DNA from: JALYZC01 sp963725645
GTDB taxonomy: Bacteria; Actinomycetota; Thermoleophilia; Solirubrobacterales; Solirubrobacteraceae
Direction of reading: 5' to 3'
DNA length: 64,000 nt
Assembly: GCA_963725645.1 (NCBI GenBank)
Contig: CAVRZD010000002.1
Span: 558,001 to 622,000 of the forward strand
In this document: positions 17,532 through 26,344 of the stretch, in pieces
Numbering within the stretch: the first letter of the stretch is position 1
How the letters are laid out: each line of letters starts with the position of its first letter
Notes under the pieces: generated by a model
The model's input: only the letters and a program-made list of their open reading frames with translations
Database searches by the model: none
What the model was told of the DNA's origin: nothing
Translations under genes and position numbers: made by a program

Positions 17532-20459
17532 ATGCCGCTCACGCTGATCACCGGACCCGCGAACGCCGGCAAGGCGGGCCGGGTGCTGGGCGCCTACCGG
17601 GCCGCCCTGGACCGGGAGCCGCTGCTGGTGGTGCCGCGGTTCGACGACGTCGCCCACTACCAGCGCGAGCTGGCGAGTCGCGGCGCCGTGTTCGGGGGCG
17701 GCGTGCTCCGGTTCACGTGGCTGTGGCGGGAGATCGCCCGCCGCACCGGCGCGAGCGTGGCGCCCGCGGGCCCGCTGCTGCGCCGCCGGCTCCTGGAGGC
17801 GGCGGTCGGCCGTGCCGAGCTGCGGGCGATGGCGGGCTCGGCGGCGGCGCCGGGCTTCACGCCCGCGCTCCTGCGGCTCATCGACGAGCTCGGAGGTGCG
17901 GCAATCGAGCCCGCGGACTTGGCGGCGGCCATCGGCGGCGAGCGAGCCCAGGCGCGCGAGCTGGGGTCGGTGTACGCGGCGTACCGGGCCGCGCTCGAGC
18001 GCGCCGGCCGCGTCGACGAGGCGGGCCTGGCCCGGGCCGCGCTCGCGTCCCTCCGGGCCGCGCCCGAGCGCTGGGGCGGCACCCCGGTGTTCCTGTACGG
18101 CTTCGACGACTTCACCGGGTTGGAGCTGGAGGCGCTCGAGGCCCTCGCCGTCGGCGCGGGCGCGGACGTCACGGCGTCGCTGACGTTCGAGGACGAGCAT
18201 CCGGCGTTCGCGGGGCGCGCACGGACCGCGACGCGGCTGCGCGAGCTCGCCGCGGCCGAGGAACGGCTGGCCGCGCGCGCCGCGTACTACCTGCCGGCGG
18301 CGCGGGCGGCGCTGCACCACGTCGAGCGCGCGCTGTTCTCGAGCCCCGCTCCGGCCCGGGTCGACCCGGGCGACGCGGTCGGGCTTCACGAGGCCGGCGG
18401 CGAGCGCTCGGAGGTCGAGCTCGCCGCCGCCGCGATCCTCGACCTGCTCCGCGACGGCGTGCCCGCGCGGGAGATCGCGGTCGTCCTGCGCGAGCCCGGG
18501 GACCAGGCCGAGCTGGTCGCCGGCGTGTTCGCCTCCTACGACGTCCCGGCCGCGGTGGCCGCGCGGCTGCCCCTGGTTCGCACCGCGCTCGGGCGCGCTC
18601 TCATCGGGCTCCTGCGCTGCGCGGTCGCGGAGGGCACGAGCGACGATCTCATCGCGTACCTGCGCGCGCCCGGCCTGCTGCGGGAGCCGCAGGCCGTGGA
18701 TCGTCTGGAGGCCGACCTGCGACGCGCCGGCGAGCGGACCGCGGCGCGCGCGCGGGAGCGCTGGGAGGCCGACCACCCCGAGCTCGACGAGCTCGACCGG
18801 TTGGCGCGGGCGGCCCGCGGCGGCATCGCCCCGCTGGCCGAGGCCGCGGCCTCACGCGCGCGCTCGCTGCTGACCGCGCCGCACCGTGGCGGCGCACCGC
18901 GGCTCGAGGGCGAGGAGCGCGAGGATGCCGCCGCGTACGCGGCGGCCGCCGCGATCCTCCAGGAGCTGGCGACGCTCGGCTCCGTCGAAGGCCTGCCGCC
19001 GCCGGGTCCCGCCGACCTGATCGCGGCGCTCGAGGAGGCGACCGCCCAGCTCCCGCTCCGCGATCCGGCCGGCGTCGTCGTGACCGATCCACGCGCCGTG
19101 CGCGCCCGGCGATTCCGCGTCGTGCTCGCGCTCGGGCTGGGCGAGGGGGAGTTCCCGCGCCCGCCCCGCCCGGACGCCTTCCTGACCGATGACGAGCTGA
19201 CGGCGCTCGGCCTGCGCCGCGGCGACCCCGAGGCTCGCCTCGAGGACGAGCGCCTGCTCTTCTACGCGGTGGCGTCGCGGCCGAGCGAGCGCCTGGTCCT
19301 GTCGTTCAGCGGATGCGACGAGGAGGGCCGTCCGCTCGTGCGCTCCCCGTTCGTCGACGAGGTGGGGGTGCTGCTCTCGGATGACCTCTGGGGACGGCGG
19401 CGCGTACGCCGCCTCCACGAACCGGCCTGGCCGGTCGCGGACGCGCCGACGGCGCGCGAGCTGGCACGCGCGCGGGCCGCGACCGGGCCGACCGCGCCGG
19501 AGCGGCCGCTCGGCGCGCCCGCCGGAGCGGCGGCCGCCGAGCTGGCCGCGATCGAGGTGCTCTCGCCGGGCTCGCTCGAGACGTTCGCGGATTGCCCCAT
19601 CCGGTGGCTGGTGGAGCGCTGGCTGCGACCCGACGCGCTGGCGCCCGAGCAGCAGTGGCTGGCACGCGGCACCTATGCCCACGACCTGCTGAGCGGCACG
19701 CTCGAACGCCTGCGCGAGATGCGCGGGAGCGCGGCGCTCGATCCCGCGACGCTTCCCGACGCCCTTGCGTCGCTCGCGACCACGGCGGCGGAGCTGGGGC
19801 TCCCGACCGACCTCGGGGCGAGCGAGGCCGCCGCGGCCGGAGCGGCGCGGAGGGTGCAGCGCGACGTGCGCCGGCTGCTCGAGCGGGAGGCGATGGCCGG
19901 CGGCGCACTGGTGCCCGCGCACCTCGAGCTCGCCTTCGGGTTCGAGGACCAGGACGCGGGCTCGCTTCCGCCGTTGGAGATCCGCGACCGCGAGGCGTCG
20001 CTGCGCGTACGGGGCCGGATCGACCGCGTCGACGTCGATCTCGCCACCGGCGCCGCGCTCGTGCGCGACTACAAGGTGGGGAAGGCCGACCCGGCCTACC
20101 GCGGCGCGCAGTGGGGCGAGCAGCGCAGGCTCCAGGTGGCGCTCTACCTGCTCGCCGTCGCGGCCGGTCTCGGCGCGCGGCCGGTCGGGGGCGTCTACCA
20201 ACCGCTGCGGGCCCGCGGCACGGAGCAGCGCGCGCGCGGGCTCCTCAGCGACGCGCCCGAGCTCGCGCCCCTGCTGGAGGCGGGGGTGCTGTGCGCCGAC
20301 GACGTCGCCGACGACTTCGACGCCGCGCTCGAGTCCGCTCGTGAGCAGGCGCTGGCGCTCGCCGCCCGCCTGCGCGCCGCCGATCTGCACCCGTGCCCCG
20401 AGACCTGCACGCGCGACGGGGGCTGCGCCCACCCCGGGATCTGCCGGAGCCTGCCATGA
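17532..20459 (+). CDS. addB: AddB-like helicase/nuclease subunit
   Basis: A 975-residue AddB-type partner of the AddAB double-strand-break resection complex. The N-terminal nucleotide loop is degenerate: LITGPANAGKAG has Ala where Ser/Thr should follow GK, so ATP use by this subunit is doubtful, as befits a scaffold role. The C-terminal third is a PD-(D/E)xK nuclease with GRIDRVDVD and VRDYKVGKAD (near residue 845) and GEQRRLQVALY. A cysteine in ETFADCPIRW (near residue 686) plus a C-terminal Cys cluster (CPETCTRDGGC, PGICR) flank the nuclease, as in the 4Fe-4S-stapled nuclease domains of AddB. The gene overlaps addA by 4 bases. Confidence 0.85.
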   Translation: MPLTLITGPANAGKAGRVLGAYRAALDREPLLVVPRFDDVAHYQRELASRGAVFGGGVLRFTWLWREIARRTGASVAPAGPLLRRRLLEAAVGRAELRAMAGSAAAPGFTPALLRLIDELGGAAIEPADLAAAIGGERAQARELGSVYAAYRAALERAGRVDEAGLARAALASLRAAPERWGGTPVFLYGFDDFTGLELEALEALAVGAGADVTASLTFEDEHPAFAGRARTATRLRELAAAEERLAARAAYYLPAARAALHHVERALFSSPAPARVDPGDAVGLHEAGGERSEVELAAAAILDLLRDGVPAREIAVVLREPGDQAELVAGVFASYDVPAAVAARLPLVRTALGRALIGLLRCAVAEGTSDDLIAYLRAPGLLREPQAVDRLEADLRRAGERTAARARERWEADHPELDELDRLARAARGGIAPLAEAAASRARSLLTAPHRGGAPRLEGEEREDAAAYAAAAAILQELATLGSVEGLPPPGPADLIAALEEATAQLPLRDPAGVVVTDPRAVRARRFRVVLALGLGEGEFPRPPRPDAFLTDDELTALGLRRGDPEARLEDERLLFYAVASRPSERLVLSFSGCDEEGRPLVRSPFVDEVGVLLSDDLWGRRRVRRLHEPAWPVADAPTARELARARAATGPTAPERPLGAPAGAAAAELAAIEVLSPGSLETFADCPIRWLVERWLRPDALAPEQQWLARGTYAHDLLSGTLERLREMRGSAALDPATLPDALASLATTAAELGLPTDLGASEAAAAGAARRVQRDVRRLLEREAMAGGALVPAHLELAFGFEDQDAGSLPPLEIRDREASLRVRGRIDRVDVDLATGAALVRDYKVGKADPAYRGAQWGEQRRLQVALYLLAVAAGLGARPVGGVYQPLRARGTEQRARGLLSDAPELAPLLEAGVLCADDVADDFDAALESAREQALALAARLRAADLHPCPETCTRDGGCAHPGICRSLP

Positions 20460-23400
20460 CCGCGTTCACGCCCGAGCAGCGGGCCGTGGTCGAGCGCCGC
20501 ACCGGGTCGGTTCTGGTGTCGGCCAACGCGGGGAGCGGCAAGACGTCGGTGATGGTCGAGCGGTTCGTCGCCGCGGTGCTGTGCGACGGGGTCCCCGTGG
20601 ACGCCATCCTCGCCATCACGTTCACCGACAAGGCGGCGACGCAGCTGCGCGCGCGCATCCGCGCGCGCTTCGCCGAGCTGGGCGCGGAGGAGGCCGCCCG
20701 CGCGACGGAGCGCGCGCAGGTCTCCACGATCCACGGCTTCTGCGCCCGGGTGCTGCGCGGCAACGCCGTCGCCGCCGGCCTGGACCCCAGCTTCGAGGTC
20801 CTCGACGACGTGCGCGCCGCGCGCCTGGCGCGGGGGGCGTTCACGCTGGCGCTCGACGAGCTCGTGGCGGCCCGCGGCGACGCGGCGACCGAGCTGATCG
20901 CCGCCTACACGGCCGAGACCCTGCGCGAGACCGTGCTGGGCCTGCACGACCGCCTGCGGTCCCGAGGCGAGACGCGGCCCGTGCTGCCGGCGGCGCGCCC
21001 GCGCGATGTCGCGGCCGCGCTGGACGAGCTGGGCGCCGCGCTCCCGGCGGCCGCCGAGTGCGTCGCCCAGGCGCGCAACGGGCAGACGGTTGCGCAGGCC
21101 GCCGCGGCGCTGGAGCGCGCGGCCGAGCTGGCCGGCGCGGCGCCGGACGCCGACCCGCCGCGCGCGGCAGACGTCGCGGCGGCGTCGCTGCCCGGGCGGT
21201 CGGTGGCCGCGCTGGACACGCCGGCGTGCGACCGGTACCGGAGCGCCGTGGCCGGCCTGCGGGCGGCGTGCGTCGATCGCGAGGCGCTGCCCGTCCACGC
21301 GTTGCTCGGCGACCTGCTCGAGCGCCACGCCGCGCGCTACGCCGAGGCGAAGCGGTCGCGGTCGCGCGTGGACTTCGCCGACCTGGAGCTGATGGTCCGC
21401 GACCTCCTCCTCGCCCGTCCCGCGCTCGCGGAGGCCGTGGGCCGGCGCTACGAGGCCGTGCTCGTGGACGAGTTCCAGGACACCAACAGGGTGCAGTTCG
21501 AGATCCTCGAGGCGATCGACCGTGAAAACCGCTGCGTGGTCGGCGACACGTTCCAGTCCATCTACCGGTTCCGCCACGCGGACGTCGAGCTGTTCGACGC
21601 CGAGCGCGCGCGGGTGGCCGCGGACGACGGCGAGCTGCACCTGGGCACCAACTTCCGCAGCGCCGAGCCGCTCCTGGACGCGATCAACGCGGCCGTGGAC
21701 GGCCGCCTGGGCGCCGGGTTCATCCCGCTGCGGGCGGGTCGCGAGATCGCCCCGGAGGGCCCAGGCGCGCTGGTCGAACTGCTCGTCACCGACATGGACG
21801 GCTGGAAGGGCGACGACGAGCGCGCGCCGGTGGACTTCGGCGCCACGCTGCCGGGGTCGGTCCTGTGGCGCGTCGCGGAGGCCCGGCTGCTCGGCCAGCG
21901 CCTGCGCGAGCTGCTGGACGACACCGGGTACGGACCCGGCGACGTTGCGGTGCTGATGCGCGCCACGGCCGACCTGCCGCTGTTCGAGCGCGCGCTGGAG
22001 GAGGAGGGCGTCCCGACCTACCTGATCGGGGGCCGCGGCTACTTCGGCCACCCGCAGGTCTCGGACCTCGTGGCATGGCTGTCCCTGCTCGCCAACCCGG
22101 ACGACGAGCCGGCCCTGTGGGAGGTGCTGGCCTCACCGATGGTCGGCCTCGGCACCGCCGGCCTGGTGCTCGTCGGCCGCGCGGCCGCGCGGGCGGAACG
22201 CACGCCCTGGTGGTTGCTGCGCGCCGCGATGGGCGGGGACGACCCCGCCGGGCTGGTCGCGGCGCTCGAGCCGCCGGACCGCGGGCGACTCGAGCGCTTC
22301 GTCGACGTGCTCGCCGCCGAGCGCGCGGCGGCGCCGCGGCGATCGCTCGACGACCTGATCGAGCGCGGGCTCGAGCGCACGGGCTACGACCTGCGGATGC
22401 TCGCGATGCCCGGCGGCCAGCGCCGGCTGGCCAACGTGCGCAAGCTCATGCGCCTCGCTCGCGAGCACGAGCGCACCGAGGGCCGCGACCTGCGCGGGTT
22501 CCTCGACCTCGTCGGGGAGCTCGCCGACGAGCGCCTCGCCGGCGACCGCGAGGGGGAGGCCCCGCTGCACGGCGAGGACGACGGCGCCGCCTCCGGGCGC
22601 AGGCTCCCGGCCGTGCGGCTGATGACCGTCCACCGCGCCAAGGGCCTCGAGTTCCCCGTGGTGTGCGTCGCGGACCTGGGCCGCCAGCCGCCGAGCCCGG
22701 GGCACGCGGTGGTGCTCGTCGGGTCACGTCCCGACGACCCGCGCGTGGGCGTGAAGCTTCGCCCCCTCGACGAGGACAGCGTCGGCGCGCTGGACTACGA
22801 CGCGATGCTGGAGGAGGAACGGGCGGCGTCCGACGCCGAGGAGCGCCGGCTCGTGTACGTGGCCGTGACGCGGGCGCAGGAGCGCCTGATCCTCTCCGGC
22901 GCCGTACGGGTGGCCAACTGGCCGGCCGAGGACCGCCCGGGCGCCGCGCCGATCGCGTGGGTCGGCCCCGCCTTCGTGCCGGACGTCTCGGAGCGCCTGA
23001 CCGCCGAGGAGCCGGTGGTCGAGGACGAGGGCCGCCTGACCTGGGACGGGCGCCCGGTGCGGGTGCACGCTGCGCTGAACACGCGCGAGACGCTCGGCCG
23101 CGTGCTCCGCTCGCCCGTGCCGGAGCCGGTGACCCGCGTCCCGCCCGCGGTGGCGGACGTGGCGCCCGAGCCCCTGCCGCCGCCGGCGCTGCCGCGCGTC
23201 CCGCCCGTGGACCATGTCTCCTACTCGGCGCTCGAGCAGTACGACGCGTGCGGCTACCGGTTCTACCTCGAGAAGGTGCTGGACCTGCCGGCCACCGACC
23301 CCGTGCCCGGGCAGGCGCCCGCCGCCGGACTCGAACCTCGCCTGCGGGGCACGGTCGCCCACGCGCTGCTCGAGCGGCTCGACTTCGCGGCCCCCGCCGT

Positions 23401-24004
23401 GCCGGATGCAGCCGAGGTGCGCAGCGTCGCGCGGGTGTGCGGGGCCGAGCCGTCCGACGCGGACGCCGAGGAGCTGCGCGCGCTCGTCGCGGGCTTCGCG
23501 GGCAGCGAGCTGTGCGCCCGCCTGGCGGCCGCCTCCGGCGCGCGCCGCGAGGCGCCGTTCGCGTTCCCGCTGCGCGCCGGCGACGAGGCGGGCCTGCTCG
23601 TCAACGGGGTGGTGGACGTGATCGCCCACGAGGGCGACCGGGCGCTGATCGTCGACTACAAGAGCGATCGGCATCCACCGGCGGACCCGGCTGCCTACGT
23701 CGAGCGCCTCTACGGGACGCAGCGACTCGTCTACGCCCTGGCGGCGCTGCGCGACGGCGCCGCCGAGACGGTCGTGGTGCACCTGCTGCTCGAGCGGCCG
23801 GGCGAGCCCGTCGTCGCCACGTACCGGGCCGAGGATCGGGCCGCGCTGGAGCGGCGCCTGGAAGAGCTCGCCGGCCGGATCCTGCGCGAGGAGTTCGAGG
23901 TCAGCCCGCAGCCGAACCGCGAGCTGTGCGCCGGCTGCCCGGGACGGGGCTCGCTGTGCTCGTGGCCGCTGGAGCGGACGATGGCCGATCCACCTCCTGG
24001 CTGA
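20456..24004 (+). CDS. addA: AddA helicase-nuclease
   Basis: A 1182-residue UvrD-family (SF1A) helicase fused to a RecB-type nuclease, the motor of AddAB, which resects double-strand ends up to Chi. Helicase motifs: I SANAGSGKTS (residues ~22-31), II LVDEFQDTN (~338), V VHRAKGLEFPVV (~724) and VI VAVTRAQERLIL (~800). The nuclease motif is ALIVDYKSDRHP (~1065). Unusually, the nuclease is also bracketed by cysteines, one in YDACGYRFYLEKVLDL (near 930) and three in CAGCPGRGSLC at the end, the pattern of an iron-sulphur staple. The start is the ATG overlapping the addB stop (ATGA). The last 104 bases overlap the convergent YihY-type gene. Confidence 0.93.
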   Translation: MTAFTPEQRAVVERRTGSVLVSANAGSGKTSVMVERFVAAVLCDGVPVDAILAITFTDKAATQLRARIRARFAELGAEEAARATERAQVSTIHGFCARVLRGNAVAAGLDPSFEVLDDVRAARLARGAFTLALDELVAARGDAATELIAAYTAETLRETVLGLHDRLRSRGETRPVLPAARPRDVAAALDELGAALPAAAECVAQARNGQTVAQAAAALERAAELAGAAPDADPPRAADVAAASLPGRSVAALDTPACDRYRSAVAGLRAACVDREALPVHALLGDLLERHAARYAEAKRSRSRVDFADLELMVRDLLLARPALAEAVGRRYEAVLVDEFQDTNRVQFEILEAIDRENRCVVGDTFQSIYRFRHADVELFDAERARVAADDGELHLGTNFRSAEPLLDAINAAVDGRLGAGFIPLRAGREIAPEGPGALVELLVTDMDGWKGDDERAPVDFGATLPGSVLWRVAEARLLGQRLRELLDDTGYGPGDVAVLMRATADLPLFERALEEEGVPTYLIGGRGYFGHPQVSDLVAWLSLLANPDDEPALWEVLASPMVGLGTAGLVLVGRAAARAERTPWWLLRAAMGGDDPAGLVAALEPPDRGRLERFVDVLAAERAAAPRRSLDDLIERGLERTGYDLRMLAMPGGQRRLANVRKLMRLAREHERTEGRDLRGFLDLVGELADERLAGDREGEAPLHGEDDGAASGRRLPAVRLMTVHRAKGLEFPVVCVADLGRQPPSPGHAVVLVGSRPDDPRVGVKLRPLDEDSVGALDYDAMLEEERAASDAEERRLVYVAVTRAQERLILSGAVRVANWPAEDRPGAAPIAWVGPAFVPDVSERLTAEEPVVEDEGRLTWDGRPVRVHAALNTRETLGRVLRSPVPEPVTRVPPAVADVAPEPLPPPALPRVPPVDHVSYSALEQYDACGYRFYLEKVLDLPATDPVPGQAPAAGLEPRLRGTVAHALLERLDFAAPAVPDAAEVRSVARVCGAEPSDADAEELRALVAGFAGSELCARLAAASGARREAPFAFPLRAGDEAGLLVNGVVDVIAHEGDRALIVDYKSDRHPPADPAAYVERLYGTQRLVYALAALRDGAAETVVVHLLLERPGEPVVATYRAEDRAALERRLEELAGRILREEFEVSPQPNRELCAGCPGRGSLCSWPLERTMADPPPG

Positions 24005-24836
24005 CCTCGACCCGGACCGCGTCGACCTCCGCGCCGAACAGCAATGCAACGTTCGTCAGCCACAGCCAGACGAGCAGGATCACGGCGCCGGCGAACGCGC
24101 CGTAGGTCGCGTTGTAGGAGCCGAAGTTCGCGACGTAGACGAAGAAGCCGGCCGAGGCGGCGAGCCAGATCGCGACCGCCACCGCGGCGCCGGCCGAGAT
24201 GAGGCGGAACCGGGCGCCCCGGCGGGCCGGCGCCGTCCAGTACACGAATGCGAATGCGGCCATCGCCACGACGACCGCGGCGGGCCAGCGCAGCACGTTC
24301 CACACGTCCGTCGCGGTCGAACCGAGGCCGAGCTCGCCGAAGAGCTGGCGCGCCACGCTGCCGCCCAGAAACACGAGCAGGAGCGCGGCGACCGCGAGCA
24401 CGATCACGACGAGCGTGCAGGCGAGGTCGAGCGCCTTGCGGCGGAACATGCCGCGCGCCTCCTCGGCGCGCATCACCCGGTTCAGGGCGCGACCGGCCGC
24501 CCCGAAGGCGCCCGCGGCGCCGTAGACGGAGATCGCGATCCCGATCGCCAGGCCGATCCCCGCCCCGCCGCGGCTGGACTGCGCCGTGCGCAGCGACGAG
24601 CGCACCGCGTCGACCATCGAGCGGTCCGCGCCGTGGTTCGAGAGATAGCGCGTGACCTCGTCGATCGCGTGGGCCTGCCCGAGCAGCCCGAACGTCGACG
24701 CGCCCACCAGCAGCGCCGGGAACAGCGACAGCAGCGCGTAGTACGTCAGCGCCGCGGCGCTGTCGGCCATGTCGTCCGCGCGGAAGCGCGCAAACGCCCG
24801 TCGCGCGAGCGCGATCGCGCCGCGGCGCCGCGTCAC
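23901..24836 (-). CDS. YihY/BrkB-family inner membrane protein
   Basis: A 311-residue protein of the YihY/virulence factor BrkB family (once thought to be RNase BN). About six transmembrane helices are visible from residue 30 to 270. The family motifs FRADDMADSAAALTYYALLSLFPALLVG near the start and the late region FGSYNATYGAFAGAVILLVWLWLTNVALLFGAEVDAV are well kept. The last ~35 residues (Ser/Thr/Pro/Arg-rich) lie in the 104 bases that also encode, on the other strand, the cysteine-rich end of AddA, so this tail is probably unconserved. It lies 6 bases downstream of a 59-aa membrane protein gene and is likely co-transcribed. The function of the family is unknown; it may transport or organise lipid. 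Confidence 0.88.
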   Translation of the reverse strand: MTRRRGAIALARRAFARFRADDMADSAAALTYYALLSLFPALLVGASTFGLLGQAHAIDEVTRYLSNHGADRSMVDAVRSSLRTAQSSRGGAGIGLAIGIAISVYGAAGAFGAAGRALNRVMRAEEARGMFRRKALDLACTLVVIVLAVAALLLVFLGGSVARQLFGELGLGSTATDVWNVLRWPAAVVVAMAAFAFVYWTAPARRGARFRLISAGAAVAVAIWLAASAGFFVYVANFGSYNATYGAFAGAVILLVWLWLTNVALLFGAEVDAVRVEVSQEVDRPSSAPAATSTASPVPGSRRTARGSAAG

Positions 24837-24842
24837 GTCAGG

Positions 24843-25022
24843 TCACCACCGGGCGCCGGGTCGGCCGCCGAAGCGCGACCCGAATCCGAAGCCTCCCGAC
24901 GGAACGCCGGCGAGCAGCACGAGGATCGCCGCGACGATGGCGACGATCGCCGAGCCGGTGAGCGCCGCGAGGATGACGTACACCAGGGCGGCGAACAGGA
25001 CGGTGATGAGGATGCCGATCAT
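24843..25022 (-). CDS. Small two-helix membrane protein
   Basis: A 59-residue protein. Residues 2-20 and 22-40 are very hydrophobic (ILITVLFAALVYVILAALTG, IVAIVAAILVLLAGV), followed by a Gly/Phe/Arg tail FGFGSRFGGRPG. The ATG at 25022 is supported by AAGGAG eight bases upstream. Small proteins like this are widespread in actinobacteria but I recognise no named family. It is followed after 6 bases by the YihY-type gene and sits in the same transcript. A SigB-like promoter lies about 260 bases upstream on the same strand, so the pair may be stress-inducible. Confidence 0.72.
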   Translation of the reverse strand: MIGILITVLFAALVYVILAALTGSAIVAIVAAILVLLAGVPSGGFGFGSRFGGRPGARW

Positions 25023-25155
25023 GCGAGGCACTCCTTTGCGATCTGCTGGGACTGGTCGCCCGAACGGGTTCCCAGCTTCCAGGCCAGGAAACGCCGGCGG
25101 CGGGGAATCCGATGTCCAGGGCGATGCTCCGAGGGAGAAGAAGAGCCGGGACGCC

Positions 25156-25210
25156 CGAGGGCGCCCCGGCCTCCCGAAACGGCGTCGGGGCGCCTCGAGG
25201 GCGCCCCGGC
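25156..25210. repeat. 15-bp direct repeat, 40-bp period
   Basis: Two exact copies of CGAGGGCGCCCCGGC at 25156-25170 and 25196-25210. GGCGCCCC at 25160-25167 and GGGGCGCC at 25187-25194 also form an inverted pair, so the stretch can fold into GC-rich hairpins. Confidence 0.6.
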
Positions 25211-25279
25211 ACCTGGAACGGGAAGTGCGCCGGTCTGCCGAGGACGGGTTCGGCGATATGTGCCGGCGCATTCCTCGCG

Positions 25280-25303
25280 TACCCCGCCCCCGGGATCGCA
25301 AAC
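25280..25303 (-). promoter_or_regulatory. SigB/SigF-type promoter motif (GTTT-N15-GGGTA)
   Basis: On the minus strand GTTT (25303-25300) and GGGTA (25284-25280) are separated by 15 nt, which matches the general-stress sigma consensus GTTT/GGGTA of Gram-positives. It points at the 59-aa protein and YihY genes and lies beside the sigma factor gene itself. The resulting leader would be about 250 nt. Confidence 0.45.
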
Positions 25304-25421
25304 CCGCGTGGTCAACACGCTTGGTACCGTTGCGACGGCTCGGCCCACGCTCTCGCCGATCCGATGCGTCAACGCTCGCCGGCGGAGAGTCGCGCACACC
25401 AAGGGCGAAGAGGTCGGACCG

Positions 25422-26300
25422 ATGGCACCAGGAGAGAGCCGGCAGGGACAGCCCAACGGGGTGCCCGACGCCGCGCACGGCGCGCACGAGGAGGCCGACG
25501 TGCCCGAGGAGGCAACGACGAAACCGCCGGACAGCGAGGTCGACGACGACGTCGCCGCGGAGGCCCGCGCGCACGAGACCGACGAGCTGTTCACCCGCAT
25601 GCAGGGCGGCGACTCCAGGGCCCGCGACGCGCTGATCGAGCGCTTCCTCCCGCTCGCCCGCCAGCTCGCCCGTCGCTACCAGCGCGCGGCAGAGCCGCTC
25701 GACGATCTCGTCCAGGTCGCCAGCATCGGGCTCGTCAAGGCGGTCGACCGCTTCGACGCCGCGCGCGGCGTCGCCTTCTCGTCCTACGCCGTCCCCACGA
25801 TCCTCGGCGAGCTCAAGCGCTACTTCCGCGACAGCGGTTGGGCCGTGCACGTGCCGCGCGGCATGCAGGAGCGCGCGATGCAGGTCGATCGCGCCATCAA
25901 GGAGCTCGCCGGCCGGCTGGGGCGCTCGCCGTCGATCGACGAGGTCGCCGAGCACACCCACAGCTCGGCCGAGGAGGTTCTGAGCGCGATGGAGGCCGGC
26001 CAGGCCTACGAGGCGGTGTCGCTGGACTCCGAGCGCGGCAATCCGGCCGAAGGTGGTGCCGAGACGGTCGCGGACGGCATCGGGGAGGCCGACGAGCGCT
26101 TCGAGCTGGTCGAGTACGGCGCGTCGATCGCGCCGGCGGTCAAGGCGCTGTCCGATCGCGACCGGCTGATCCTTCACCTGCGCTTCGTCGAGGACATGAC
26201 GCAGTCGCAGATCGCCGACCGCATCGGCGTATCGCAGATGCAGATTTCACGCCTGATCCGCCGCTCGCTCGCTCGCTTGCGGGCGGCGGCGGCGGAATAG
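25422..26300 (+). CDS. SigB/SigF/SigG-family RNA polymerase sigma factor
   Basis: A 292-residue group 3 sigma factor. The first ~65 residues are acidic and disordered. Region 2 spans DALIERFLPLARQLARRYQRA to YAVPTILGELKRYFRDSGWAVHVPRG, which includes the region 2.4/3.0 hallmark of general-stress and sporulation sigma factors. Region 3 follows (RAIKELAGRLGRSPSIDEVAEH). Region 4 contains the helix-turn-helix MTQSQIADRIGVSQMQISRLIRRSL near the end. The family is normally controlled by an anti-sigma kinase and anti-anti-sigma factor; none is adjacent, so control must act in trans. The ATG at 25422 is chosen because upstream in-frame sequence has no coding character. Confidence 0.9.
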   Translation: MAPGESRQGQPNGVPDAAHGAHEEADVPEEATTKPPDSEVDDDVAAEARAHETDELFTRMQGGDSRARDALIERFLPLARQLARRYQRAAEPLDDLVQVASIGLVKAVDRFDAARGVAFSSYAVPTILGELKRYFRDSGWAVHVPRGMQERAMQVDRAIKELAGRLGRSPSIDEVAEHTHSSAEEVLSAMEAGQAYEAVSLDSERGNPAEGGAETVADGIGEADERFELVEYGASIAPAVKALSDRDRLILHLRFVEDMTQSQIADRIGVSQMQISRLIRRSLARLRAAAAE

Positions 26301-26324
26301 CTCGCAATTCCCCGCCCGCGGGTG

Positions 26325-26344
26325 CCGAATCGGCGCCGATTCGG
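26325..26344. promoter_or_regulatory. Perfect 20-bp palindrome upstream of ku
   Basis: CCGAATCGGC directly abuts its exact complement GCCGATTCGG. It lies 24 bases after the sigma factor stop and 14 bases before the ku ATG. It could be the operator of a dimeric regulator of ku, or a hairpin ending the sigma factor transcript. Confidence 0.6.

Larger units (their letters stand above)
25023..25421. other. 399-bp divergent intergenic region with repeats and promoter-like elements
   Basis: This space separates the small membrane protein (minus) from the sigma factor gene (plus). It holds a 15-bp direct repeat (25156-25170 and 25196-25210, CGAGGGCGCCCCGGC, 40-bp period) with intervening GGCGCCCC/GGGGCGCC inverted copies, and a SigB-type promoter motif on the minus strand at 25303-25280. 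I see no conserved reading frame in it. Confidence 0.6.
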
